From Rhodocyclaceae bacterium (lineage in GTDB: Bacteria; Pseudomonadota; Gammaproteobacteria; Burkholderiales; Rhodocyclaceae), in the NCBI GenBank assembly GCA_030681195.1, contig JAUXXJ010000004.1, positions 1-64,000 of the forward strand: a stretch of DNA of 64,000 bases, written 5' to 3'. The notes beneath the pieces are model-generated. The model was not told the DNA's origin and made no database searches. It saw only the letters and a list, made by a program, of their open reading frames with translations. This document shows, one piece after another, positions 14,978 to 23,644 of this stretch. Position 1 is the first letter of the stretch; every line of letters begins with the position of its first letter. The translations under genes and the position numbers were made by a program.

Positions 14978-16099
14978 ATGCCCACTTTCTTTGCACGACC
15001 GGCCGTCTTCCAATTTTTGCGCAATATTCGGCCGCTGGCCGTGTCGCTCGGCCTGACTTTGGGGTTGGGCCTGTTTCAGGCCGCCCCCGCCTCAGCCAAT
15101 ACGGTCGAAGAAGCCAGTCAGTCGCTCAAGGCCGGCGATCACGCCAAGGCGCTGGAACAAATCAACCGTTTCCTGGCCAACAAGCCCAAGGATGCCCAGG
15201 GGCGTTTTATCAAGGGCCTGATTCTGACCGGGCTGAACAAACCAACGGATGCCATTGCCGTTTTCAGAAAGCTGACCGAGGACTACCCCGAACTGCCCGA
15301 GCCCTATAACAACCTGGCCGTGATCTACGCCCAGCAAAAGCAATACGATAAAGCCAAGGAAGCCCTGGAACAGGCGATTCGCACCCATCCGGCCTACGCC
15401 ACCGCTCACGAAAACCTCGGCGACATCTATTCCCGACTCGCCAGCCAGGCCTATGGCAAGGCGCTGCAAATTGACGGGTCGAACGCTTCGGCGCAGACCA
15501 AGCTGGCGATGATCAGCGATTTGGTCGGCGCACCGGTAAAAGTCGGCGCTGGCAAGACGGCCGTGGTGACCGCCCCCGCCCAGCCTGCGGTCCAGCCACC
15601 CAAGCCGGTGGTGGTGGCAGTTGCCCCCGCACCAGTGGTGGTCGAACCTGCCAAGCCCACGGTTGCCCCCCCGGTAGTCGCCAAGCCTGAACCCGCCAAG
15701 CCCACCGAGCCGCCCAAGCCGGCGGCCGAACCCAAGCCTGCTGCCAAGCCGGCGGATGCCACAACAGAGGTTGCGGCGGCCATCGATGGCTGGCTGAACG
15801 CCTGGTCGAAAAAAGACGTCAGGAGCTATCTGGCCGCCTACGCCAAGGATTTCCAGACCCCGAACGGCCAGGCCCGCAAGGCTTGGGAAACCGAGCGCAG
15901 CCAGCGTGTCGGCAAGCCCGGCAAGATCGAGGTGGGTCGCGACAAGCTCAGCATCAAGGCAGAAGGCGACGACAAGGTGGTCGTGCGCTTCCGCCAGCAT
16001 TACAAGTCGGCCAACCTTAATACCTCTTCAGGCAAGACCCTGGTGCTCGTCAAACGTGACGGCAAGTGGCTGATCCAGCAGGAGCGCGTGGGCGGATGA
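14978..16099 (+). CDS. Exported TPR protein with NTF2-like C-terminal domain
   Basis: A 373-residue protein of unknown specific function. Residues 1-41 form a signal peptide ending AAPASA. TPR units occupy about 45-185 (QSLKAGDHAKALEQINRFLANKPKD, PYNNLAVIYAQQKQYDKAKEALEQAIRTHP). A proline/valine/alanine-rich linker runs about 195-265, and residues 265-373 (AIDGWLNAWSKKDVRSYLAAYAKDFQTP...) resemble the NTF2-like domain also present at the end of the next protein. Stop and start overlap as ATGA with the L,D-transpeptidase gene, suggesting joint work in the periplasm on the cell wall. Repeat-encoded KVGAGKTA opens the linker. Confidence 0.82.
   Translation: MPTFFARPAVFQFLRNIRPLAVSLGLTLGLGLFQAAPASANTVEEASQSLKAGDHAKALEQINRFLANKPKDAQGRFIKGLILTGLNKPTDAIAVFRKLTEDYPELPEPYNNLAVIYAQQKQYDKAKEALEQAIRTHPAYATAHENLGDIYSRLASQAYGKALQIDGSNASAQTKLAMISDLVGAPVKVGAGKTAVVTAPAQPAVQPPKPVVVAVAPAPVVVEPAKPTVAPPVVAKPEPAKPTEPPKPAAEPKPAAKPADATTEVAAAIDGWLNAWSKKDVRSYLAAYAKDFQTPNGQARKAWETERSQRVGKPGKIEVGRDKLSIKAEGDDKVVVRFRQHYKSANLNTSSGKTLVLVKRDGKWLIQQERVGG
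15538..15562 (+). repeat. Dispersed 25-bp repeat inside the TPR gene
   Basis: 22 of 25 bases match. Read as KVGAGKTA at the junction of the TPR domain and the proline-rich linker. Confidence 0.72.
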
Positions 16100-17298
16100 C
16101 GACATTGAAAATACGCACCCGTCTGCTCTGTGTCGCGCTGCTGCTGCAGGGCGCTGTTGCTTTCGCAAAGGACGACCTGCCTGCTCGCTACACCGACTCC
16201 GGCCCGGAGCCGCTGCTTGCACGCGTCTTCGATCACATCGCGCAACACCGCTGGGACGTCGCCCTCAAGGAAACCGAATCCCTGGTCAAGGCCTACCCGA
16301 ACTTCCGTCTCGGTCACCTGATCAAGGGTGACCTGCTGATGGCACGCACTCGCCCGCTCAGTCGTTTTGGCGAAGGCGGCGAAAAGGCAGCCAAGGATCA
16401 GGTCGCCGATTTGCGCGAGGAAGCCATCGCCCGTCTGCGCGCCTACCGCAACAAGCCGGACGAAAAAGTCGTGCCGCGCTACCTGCTACAAATGCGCCCG
16501 GACCAGAAGCACGCCGTCGTCGTCGATACACAGAAGGCACGCCTCTACCTGTATCAAAACGACAATGGCACACCGCGTTTTGTGGCCGACTACTACATCG
16601 CCCACGGCAAGCTGGGCGCCGACAAGTTCAAGGAAGGCGACAAGAAAACGCCGATTGGCGTCTATCACGTTACCTCCAGCATTCCGCGTCAGAAGTTGAC
16701 CGACTTTTACGGCAGCGGTGCCTTCCCGATCAACTATCCAAACGCGTGGGATCGCAAGCAGGGGCGAAATGGTTACGGTATCTGGTTGCACGGCACCCCG
16801 TCCGACACCTTCTCGCGTCCGCCCAAGGCTTCCGATGGCTGCGTGGTGCTTGCCAATACCGACCTAGACGCCCTCGCCAAAAACCTGCAGATCGGCACCA
16901 CGCCGGTCATTATCAGCAACAGCATCGAGTGGCTCTCGCTCGATGACTGGCAGACCGAGCGCACCTCGCTACTCACGATGATCGACGAATGGCGGCGCGA
17001 CTGGGAAAGCCTCGACACCGACCGCTATGCCCGCCACTACGCCAAGAACTTCAGCAGCGACGGCAAGAACCTGGCCGCCTGGGTGAGCCAGAAGAAAAAG
17101 GTCAATGCCGGCAAGCAGTGGATCAAGGTCAAAACTGACAACATCAGCATGTTCCGCAATCCCGGCCGCGATGACTACGTCGTCGTCACCTTCGAGCAGG
17201 ACTACCAGAGCAACAACCTGTCGAACCGCATGCAGAAGCGTCAATACTGGATCAAGGACGACGGCCGCTGGAAGATCATGGCGGAAGACGCCGCCTGA
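16096..17298 (+). CDS. L,D-transpeptidase with NTF2-like C-terminal domain
   Basis: A 400-residue periplasmic enzyme with a signal peptide ([19 protein letters not shown], cleaved near AFA). The YkuD catalytic domain spans about 135-270: [15 protein letters not shown], then GIWLHGTP and SDGCVVL with nucleophile C249. Such enzymes make or edit L,D-crosslinks in peptidoglycan or attach proteins to it. The last 110 residues repeat the NTF2-like domain of the upstream TPR protein. It starts inside the upstream stop codon (ATGA). A degenerate repeat copy overlaps its own stop. Confidence 0.9.
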   Translation: MTTLKIRTRLLCVALLLQGAVAFAKDDLPARYTDSGPEPLLARVFDHIAQHRWDVALKETESLVKAYPNFRLGHLIKGDLLMARTRPLSRFGEGGEKAAKDQVADLREEAIARLRAYRNKPDEKVVPRYLLQMRPDQKHAVVVDTQKARLYLYQNDNGTPRFVADYYIAHGKLGADKFKEGDKKTPIGVYHVTSSIPRQKLTDFYGSGAFPINYPNAWDRKQGRNGYGIWLHGTPSDTFSRPPKASDGCVVLANTDLDALAKNLQIGTTPVIISNSIEWLSLDDWQTERTSLLTMIDEWRRDWESLDTDRYARHYAKNFSSDGKNLAAWVSQKKKVNAGKQWIKVKTDNISMFRNPGRDDYVVVTFEQDYQSNNLSNRMQKRQYWIKDDGRWKIMAEDAA

Positions 17299-17313
17299 CC
17301 AGAGCCGACTTTT
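17289..17313 (-). repeat. Very degenerate dispersed repeat over the transpeptidase stop
   Basis: 19 of 25 bases match; the GCCGACTTTT end is intact and the TGA stop lies inside. May be chance. Confidence 0.25.
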
Positions 17314-17330
17314 TAACTCAGGAGCCCCCC

Positions 17331-17891
17331 ATGAAGAAACTGTTTGTTTTGCTGTCCGCTATTTGCTTTGCGCTGCCTGCATGGTCCGCCAATCCGCAGG
17401 TTGAACTGAAGACCAACCAAGGCACTATCGTGTTGGAACTGGATGCCGAAAAGGCGCCCAAGACCACCGAGAACTTTCTGCAGTATGTAAAGGATGGTCA
17501 CTACAACGGCACCATTTTCCACCGCGTCATCGAAAACTTCATGATCCAGGGCGGCGGTTTCGAAGCCGGCATGAAGGAGAAGCCCACCCGTGCGCCGATC
17601 CAGAACGAAGCCAAGAACGGCCTGAAGAACGTCACCGGCAGTATTGCCATGGCGCGCACGCCGAATCCCCATTCGGCCTCGGCGCAGTTCTTCATCAACC
17701 TCAAGGACAACAGCTTCCTCGACTATCCCGGCCAGGATGGCTGGGGCTATGCCGTCTTCGGCAAGGTCGTGCAGGGTCTCGACGTCGTGCAGAAACTCGC
17801 CAAGGTCGCTACCGGCAATGCCGCCGGTCACCAGAATGTTCCCACCACCCCGATCGTCATCGAATCGGCCAAACTGATCGAGAAAAAATAA
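17331..17891 (+). CDS. ppiA: Periplasmic peptidyl-prolyl cis-trans isomerase (cyclophilin)
   Basis: A 186-residue cyclophilin with a clear signal peptide ([20 protein letters not shown]), so it folds proteins in the periplasm by proline isomerisation. Active-site features: [28 protein letters not shown] and [19 protein letters not shown] lies before the ATG. Followed after 10 bases by a cytosolic paralogue. Confidence 0.94.
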   Translation: MKKLFVLLSAICFALPAWSANPQVELKTNQGTIVLELDAEKAPKTTENFLQYVKDGHYNGTIFHRVIENFMIQGGGFEAGMKEKPTRAPIQNEAKNGLKNVTGSIAMARTPNPHSASAQFFINLKDNSFLDYPGQDGWGYAVFGKVVQGLDVVQKLAKVATGNAAGHQNVPTTPIVIESAKLIEKK

Positions 17892-17901
17892 AGGATTCCT
17901 C

Positions 17902-18393
17902 ATGATCAAGCTCACCACCAACCACGGCGTCATCACCCTCGAACTCGACAGCGAAAAGGCGCCAAAATCGGCGGCCAATTTCCTCGCCTACGTCGAATCC
18001 GGCCACTACGACGGCACCATCTTCCACCGCGTCATCAACGGCTTCATGATTCAGGGCGGCGGCATGGGCGTGGGCATGAAGGAAAAGGACACGCTGGAGC
18101 CGGTCGAGAACGAGGCCACCAATGGCCTCAAGAACGAGCGTGGCACCGTCGCCATGGCGCGCACTTCCGATCCCCATTCGGCCACCGCACAGTTCTTCAT
18201 CAACGTCGCCGATAACGACTTCCTCAACCACAAGGCACCCTCCGGCCAGGGCTGGGGCTACTGCGTGTTCGGTAAGGTGGTCGAGGGCATGGATGTCGTC
18301 GACAAGATCAAGAACGTCAAGACCGGCAACAAGGGCTTCCATCAGGATGTGCCGGTTGAAGACGTGATCATCGAGAAGGCTGAGGTCGTCTAA
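17902..18393 (+). CDS. ppiB: Cytosolic peptidyl-prolyl cis-trans isomerase (cyclophilin)
   Basis: A 163-residue cyclophilin without a signal peptide. [31 protein letters not shown] and [16 protein letters not shown] line up with ppiA, so the pair looks like an old tandem duplication with one copy exported. The lpxH ATG follows the stop with no gap, a common betaproteobacterial order (cysS region, ppiA, ppiB, lpxH). Confidence 0.95.
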   Translation: MIKLTTNHGVITLELDSEKAPKSAANFLAYVESGHYDGTIFHRVINGFMIQGGGMGVGMKEKDTLEPVENEATNGLKNERGTVAMARTSDPHSATAQFFINVADNDFLNHKAPSGQGWGYCVFGKVVEGMDVVDKIKNVKTGNKGFHQDVPVEDVIIEKAEVV

Positions 18394-19119
18394 ATGCCGG
18401 GCAGCGGGTCGGAACTCTTCATTTCCGACCTGCATCTCTCTGCGCACGAACCGGCCACGGTTGCGCACTTTCTGCAGTTTCTGGAAGGTCCCGCCCGTCA
18501 GGCCGCGCGCCTGACCATTCTCGGCGACCTGTTCGACTACTGGCCGGGCGACGACGATCTCGCAGATCCGTTCAACTCCCGCATCGCCACCGCGCTTCAT
18601 GCGTTGGCCGATCACGGCGTGGCGATTGACCTGATGGTCGGCAACCGCGACTTTCTGATCGGCAATACCTTTGCCGCAACCGCTGGTGTCACGCTATTGC
18701 TTGATCCCACTGTTCGCGAAATCGGCGGCATCAAAACGCTACTGACGCACGGCGACACGCTCTGCACCGACGATGCCGACTACCAGCGCTTTCGCGCCCA
18801 AGTCCGCAGCCCTGAATGGCAGGCACAGTTCCTTGCCAGGCCGCTGGCCGAGCGCAAGCGTGAGATCGAAACCTTGCGCGCCCGCAGCGAAGCGGAAAAG
18901 CGCAGCAAACCACAGGAAATCATGGATGCCAACGCCAACGCCGTGGTCGCCGCCCTGTGCCGGCACCAGGCCGATGCCATGATCCACGGCCACACCCACC
19001 GACAGGGCTGTCATACGCATGGCACAGGAACACGCTGGGTACTCGGCGACTGGCATGCGGACAAGGCCAGCGTTCTGGCCTGCGCTGCCAACGGGTGGCG
19101 CTGGCTGGCAGCGGACTGA
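18394..19119 (+). CDS. lpxH: UDP-2,3-diacylglucosamine diphosphatase
   Basis: Fourth step of lipid A synthesis: hydrolyses UDP-2,3-diacylglucosamine to lipid X and UMP at the inner face of the membrane. The 241-residue calcineurin-like metallophosphoesterase has D-x-H (ISDLHLS), GDLFDYWPGDDD, GNRDFLIG, LTHGDTLCTDD and the C-terminal IHGHTHR, which together supply the two-metal site. It abuts ppiB. Its stop runs into a repeat copy, with only the repeat between it and the convergent gene. Confidence 0.95.
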   Translation: MPGSGSELFISDLHLSAHEPATVAHFLQFLEGPARQAARLTILGDLFDYWPGDDDLADPFNSRIATALHALADHGVAIDLMVGNRDFLIGNTFAATAGVTLLLDPTVREIGGIKTLLTHGDTLCTDDADYQRFRAQVRSPEWQAQFLARPLAERKREIETLRARSEAEKRSKPQEIMDANANAVVAALCRHQADAMIHGHTHRQGCHTHGTGTRWVLGDWHADKASVLACAANGWRWLAAD

Positions 19120-19143
19120 AAAGTCGGCGCTGGCAGGACGGCA
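19119..19143 (+). repeat. Dispersed 25-bp repeat filling a convergent junction
   Basis: 24 of 25 bases match. It begins on the last base of the lpxH stop and ends four bases before the stop of the convergent gene at 19148. Confidence 0.8.
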
Positions 19144-19147
19144 GGTT

Positions 19148-22100
19148 TCAGTTCCCCAGACCATCAATCAATTGCAACAGCGCTTCCTGTAGCGCATTCC
19201 CAAGCGTTTCGACTTCCCCGAAGCCCGCCTGAATTTCGTCCGTGCGCTGCTGTTGTTTGAGCAGCCGCAGTTCTTCGGCAGCGTGATGAACGGCCACATG
19301 CAGGGACGCGACATTTTGCATGGCCGGCAGACTGGCGTATCGCAGCATGCCCTGCTTATCCAGCCACTGACCAAAGCGGCACGCATGGGCGCCGATCTGG
19401 GGAGGCGCTGACAACTCGTCCCGTACATACTGTCCCAGCGTGGCCACCCAGGCACGATGCTCGACCATGGCAAACAGGATGGGCAGGTCATCGCGGCTGA
19501 TACGCGGCAGGTTCAGCCATTCCCGTGCGGGCTGCCAGCTTTGTACCCAGCCGGCCACCGCATCCGCTGGCATCGGCCTGGCAATCACATACCCCTGGCC
19601 CAGATCGCAACCCATGCGCAGCAGCATGGCACCATGCGCCAGCGTTTCCACACCCTCGGCAATGGCCTGACGCTGGAAGGCCACGGCCAGTCCCAGCACG
19701 CCATCGAGGATGGCCAGATCATCCGGGTCATCCAGCATGTCGCGCACAAAACTCTGGTCGATTTTGAGCAGATTCGCCGGCAGACGCTTGAGATAGGTCA
19801 ATGAGGAGTAGCCAGTGCCGAAATCATCCAGGGCAAAGCCGACGCCGATGGCGTGGCACGCCTGCATGAGGTCGGAGAGTTGCGCGATGTCGGCCAGGGC
19901 GCTGGTTTCCAGCACTTCGAGTTCGAGGTCGCCCGCCTGCACGCCCGGATGTGCCGTCAACTGCTTGCGCAGCTTGTCAAAGAAATCGGTCTGCCCGAAC
20001 TGGAGGGCATCGATGTTGACGCTCACGGGCAGGGTCAGTCCTTCGCCTCGCCAAGCTTCAATCTGGTTGAGCGCGGTTTCCAACACCCAGTCGCCCACCT
20101 CGATGCTCAGGGCATGGTTCTCGATCAAGGGCAGGAAGAGGCCCGGGGGTAACAGCCCGCGCTCGGGATGCTGCCAGCGAATCAGTGCCTCGACCCCGAT
20201 CACCTCGCCGCTGCGCATATTCACCTTGGGCTGGTAGTGCAGCACGAACTCCTGCTCTGCCACTGCCTGGCGAATGCGCTCCAGCCCCTCATGATGCTGG
20301 CGCACCGAGCGATCATGTTCGGTATCGAAAATATGGTAACGATTCCTGCCGGTTTGCTTCGCCTGATACATCGCCTGGTCAGCCTGGCGCAGCAACTGGT
20401 CGGCATCCACGGCTTCGGCCTGCGGGAAATAGGTCACCCCGACGCTGGCGGAAACCTGCAAGCTCAGATCATGGGTATGCACTGGCTCGGCTGTGGCCGC
20501 CAGCAAACGATCCAGCACCGGAACACTCGCCTTGCGATCCTGCAGGTCGAGCAGAACGGCGACAAACTCATCGCCGCCGAGTCGGGCGAGCGTATCGCCC
20601 TCGCGCAAAGCCTGCTTCATGCGGTCAGCCAGCAGGCTGAGCAGGCGGTCGCCGACATGGTGGCCGTGTGTGTCATTGATCGCCTTGAAGCCATCGAGAT
20701 CGAGATAGATCACGGCCAGCAGACTGTCATGCCGCTGCGTCTGCACCATCGCCTGATGCAGGCGATCGGCCAGCAGGACGCGATTGGGCAAGTCGGTCAG
20801 GGCGTCATGGTGGGCGACATGTTCCAGCTGCCGCTGGTGCAGTTTGCGCTCGGTGATGTCCTCGACAATCGACCAGATATAGGACCGGCCATCCTCGCCG
20901 GTGACCAGTTGACCATTCAGGTTGATCGGCACCAGGCTGCCGTCCTTGCGCCGGTACTCCTTTTCATAAGGGCCATAGCGCCCGGTACGCTGAAGCGACT
21001 CCAGTTGGCGCGCCTCCTCAGGCCGGTATTTCCCGGGTGTCAGCGTCCAGTAGTCGAGTGCAATCAACTCTTCGGCCGGGTACCCGCAGATGGCCCGGAA
21101 GGCTTCGTTGAACTGAATGTAGCGGCCCTCCATGTCGGTCAGCGCAATCCCCAGCGGCGCCAGTTCGAACAGGCTGCGCAACTTTTCCTCGCTGGCACGT
21201 AAGCTGTCATTCTTTTCGGCCAGTTGCTGCGTTCGCTCCACCACACGGCGTTCGAGGTCTTCCTGTAGCGCCCGCAAGCCGTCGGTCATCTGATTGAACG
21301 AGTGGGCGAGATCGCCGATCTCATCCTCCACCGTGACGACGGCGCGCTCATTCAACTGCCCCTGGGTAATCGCTTGGGTCGTGCCGCGCAACTCCAGAAT
21401 CGGCTTCAATATCGCACGGCTGAGCCGGCGCGCGGCGAAACCGGAACCGATCAGCGTCACCAGAAAAATCCCCAGCATCAGGGCAATCGAAGTTGGAATG
21501 CCGCGCCGAATGGTCTCCCGCTCCTTCTCGCTGGCCGCCCAGGCCGCTGCCTGGAGCCTGGCCGAGATGTCCGCCAGGGCCTTTTCACTCTTGTCGTTGA
21601 GCGCCTGGTAGCGCAGATAGTTTTCAAAGCTGGTTAGGTAGTCATTGGCATCTTGCAGGATGCGATAGAGCAGGCGTTGCGCATCAATGTCCTGAGGACG
21701 GCGCTGAGCGGGATTGCGCAAGGCAGCCAGCGCATTGCGGATATCCATCAGTTGTTCTGGCGATGGCTGGCGGGCACGCGAACGCAATTCCTGCCCCTGC
21801 CATTGCAGGTTGAGAATCTGACCAACCATGGTGTCAAACATCTCGCGGTCATAGGCCGCTGCCCGCCGTGTGCGGGCATCCTTGAGCGCCTCCATCATGC
21901 TGCGCCCCAGCAGCAGCGCGCGGCTTTCCAGTGCGGCTTTCTGGTCAGCTTCGACGACGTATTTTTGAAAGTTCAGCTGATAGTCATCCAGCAACGGCAG
22001 CAACGGGGTCAGGGCATCGCTGCCGGCCTCACCCCGGGTAAGCATCTGGCGCACTTGCCCGAGCGTCAGGAAGGTCTGCTGGGCCGCCTGCCGCGAGCGC

Positions 22101-22303
22101 GACTTGATGAACTGATCGGTTGCATCGCGAATACGTACAATCTCGTCGACGATGCGCGCAACGTTTTCCTGGACGCGAATCTGGTCGGCAATGACATAGG
22201 CGGTGTAGATGCCAACCAGTGCATTGATCGCGACCAGAACGACCAACCCACCGAAGCTGAGGTTGATCTTTTCACGAAACTTCAGTTTCTTCAGCAACGG
22301 CAA
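19148..22303 (-). CDS. Membrane sensor with HAMP, PAS, GGDEF, EAL and CZB domains
   Basis: A 1051-residue cyclic-di-GMP protein. A first membrane helix (about 14-38) and a second (about 270-290) bracket a helical periplasmic sensor. HAMP (about 290-345) and coiled coil lead to PAS (about 365-485), GGDEF (intact GGDEF near 576), EAL (intact EAL near 704) and a C-terminal CZB zinc-binding domain (CRFGQWLDKQG near 970, then HVAVHHA). Both catalytic motifs are intact, so it may make or break cyclic-di-GMP. It follows a solute-binding lipoprotein gene by six bases, which suggests that the lipoprotein presents a ligand to the periplasmic sensor. Confidence 0.9.
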   Translation of the reverse strand: MPLLKKLKFREKINLSFGGLVVLVAINALVGIYTAYVIADQIRVQENVARIVDEIVRIRDATDQFIKSRSRQAAQQTFLTLGQVRQMLTRGEAGSDALTPLLPLLDDYQLNFQKYVVEADQKAALESRALLLGRSMMEALKDARTRRAAAYDREMFDTMVGQILNLQWQGQELRSRARQPSPEQLMDIRNALAALRNPAQRRPQDIDAQRLLYRILQDANDYLTSFENYLRYQALNDKSEKALADISARLQAAAWAASEKERETIRRGIPTSIALMLGIFLVTLIGSGFAARRLSRAILKPILELRGTTQAITQGQLNERAVVTVEDEIGDLAHSFNQMTDGLRALQEDLERRVVERTQQLAEKNDSLRASEEKLRSLFELAPLGIALTDMEGRYIQFNEAFRAICGYPAEELIALDYWTLTPGKYRPEEARQLESLQRTGRYGPYEKEYRRKDGSLVPINLNGQLVTGEDGRSYIWSIVEDITERKLHQRQLEHVAHHDALTDLPNRVLLADRLHQAMVQTQRHDSLLAVIYLDLDGFKAINDTHGHHVGDRLLSLLADRMKQALREGDTLARLGGDEFVAVLLDLQDRKASVPVLDRLLAATAEPVHTHDLSLQVSASVGVTYFPQAEAVDADQLLRQADQAMYQAKQTGRNRYHIFDTEHDRSVRQHHEGLERIRQAVAEQEFVLHYQPKVNMRSGEVIGVEALIRWQHPERGLLPPGLFLPLIENHALSIEVGDWVLETALNQIEAWRGEGLTLPVSVNIDALQFGQTDFFDKLRKQLTAHPGVQAGDLELEVLETSALADIAQLSDLMQACHAIGVGFALDDFGTGYSSLTYLKRLPANLLKIDQSFVRDMLDDPDDLAILDGVLGLAVAFQRQAIAEGVETLAHGAMLLRMGCDLGQGYVIARPMPADAVAGWVQSWQPAREWLNLPRISRDDLPILFAMVEHRAWVATLGQYVRDELSAPPQIGAHACRFGQWLDKQGMLRYASLPAMQNVASLHVAVHHAAEELRLLKQQQRTDEIQAGFGEVETLGNALQEALLQLIDGLGN

Positions 22304-22309
22304 CGCCTG

Positions 22310-23620
22310 TCAGTGTCGAGACTTTTCAGTCGTGGTAAGGGTTTCAGCATCATCCGCGAGCTTCTTGAGAATCTGCGGATAGGCCGCCGGAAAAGCCAGA
22401 AACTCGGAAAAAGCGTTGAGTCCCACCTCGGCAACCGCAGGCGGTGTGGAGAGATCGAAATTGAAGGCGAAGGTCGGGCTGCGCTCGATTTCCTGGCGCA
22501 CCCGCAACTGGATGTCGCTATAGGCCGTGGCGGGCACCTGCAGATTGGGCGCCAGCGCCCCGGAACCCTTACTGAACGCCTGCTGCGCCTCAATGCCGGC
22601 CAGATGGATCATCGCTTCGCGGGCGCACTGTCGGTTGGCGGAACGCTTGGGCATGATCAGACCATCAATCGGCCCCAGCGCCACCACCGGCAACTGCGGA
22701 TCAATCATCGGGAAGGGGAAGAAATCGAAATCCTTGCCGGACTGCCACTGGTGGGTTTCGTTGGTGTAGTAACCAATGTTCCAGGTACCCATCAGCGTCA
22801 TGGCGGCCTCACCCTTGAACACCATTTCATTGGCCCCGCTATCCCAGGCCAGGTCGTTCGGGTGCGGCTGACGGTTGAAATAGCCCTTGTCGAGCAACTG
22901 CTTCCAGCGCGCAAAGACCGCCAGCACCTGCGGGTCATCAAAGCGTGCCTTGCCGTCCAGCAAGTCCTGACGGAATTGATGCGGCGCGGTGCGCAGCAGC
23001 AGCAGATCAAACCAGAACTGTGCCGGCCATTTGTCCCGGGCGCCCAGTGCGATAGGCGTGACCCCCTCGGCCTTGAGCGTTGCGCAGACGGAGAGAAACT
23101 CATCCCAGTTGACGGGCGTCTTCAGGCCATGCTTCTCGAACAGCGGTTTGTTATAGAAAAAAGCGACATAGTGCTGCGTCAAGGGAACAAAGTATTTCTT
23201 GCCGCCATACTCGCTGGCTGCCTTGCTCACGGCAGGCGGGAAGCGTGCATCGAAATTGGCCTGCTGCCAGATGTCGTCAATCGGTTCAAGATAGTCGACG
23301 AGCGAGGCGGTACGCGCACCCGCCCAGTAGGAATACAGATCCGGCGGATTACCCGCTTTCAGCGTGTCCTGAATACTGGTCTTGAACGCTTCATGGTCAA
23401 GCGAGACCGCCTTCAGTTCGTACTGTGGCGTTTGCGCATTAAAGGCCTGTGCCATGGCCTCGATGCCCCCGCTCAGCGAGCCCGTAAAGTAGTGCAGGAA
23501 GGTCACCGCAGTGCGTGGCGCAGGCGCCGCTGGCTGCTGTGGCGCACGCTCACAGGCGGTCAGCAGGAACAGGCTGGCCGCAGCCAGCACCGCACAGTTC
23601 AGGAACGTCCTGTCGCGCAT
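22310..23620 (-). CDS. Extracellular solute-binding lipoprotein (ABC family 1), no permease nearby
   Basis: A 436-residue lipoprotein: signal sequence with lipobox LTAC and acylated C23. The mature part is a sugar/oligosaccharide-type binding protein (family 1): TFLHYFTGSLSGGIEAMAQAFN, PDLYSYWAG, VPLTQHYVAFFYNKPLFEKHGLKTPVNWDEF, GEAAMTLMGTWNIGYY. The usual permease and ATPase genes are absent on both sides. Instead the next gene, six bases downstream, is a membrane cyclic-di-GMP enzyme, so the protein may serve sensing and not uptake. That is inference from neighbourhood. Confidence 0.85.
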   Translation of the reverse strand: MRDRTFLNCAVLAAASLFLLTACERAPQQPAAPAPRTAVTFLHYFTGSLSGGIEAMAQAFNAQTPQYELKAVSLDHEAFKTSIQDTLKAGNPPDLYSYWAGARTASLVDYLEPIDDIWQQANFDARFPPAVSKAASEYGGKKYFVPLTQHYVAFFYNKPLFEKHGLKTPVNWDEFLSVCATLKAEGVTPIALGARDKWPAQFWFDLLLLRTAPHQFRQDLLDGKARFDDPQVLAVFARWKQLLDKGYFNRQPHPNDLAWDSGANEMVFKGEAAMTLMGTWNIGYYTNETHQWQSGKDFDFFPFPMIDPQLPVVALGPIDGLIMPKRSANRQCAREAMIHLAGIEAQQAFSKGSGALAPNLQVPATAYSDIQLRVRQEIERSPTFAFNFDLSTPPAVAEVGLNAFSEFLAFPAAYPQILKKLADDAETLTTTEKSRH

Positions 23621-23644
23621 CTGGGAATCCCCCGGACAGCCAAA

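Noticed and set aside
17331..18393. The two cyclophilin genes as a recent duplication
   Set aside because: They differ throughout and one has a signal peptide; the pair is a common betaproteobacterial arrangement.
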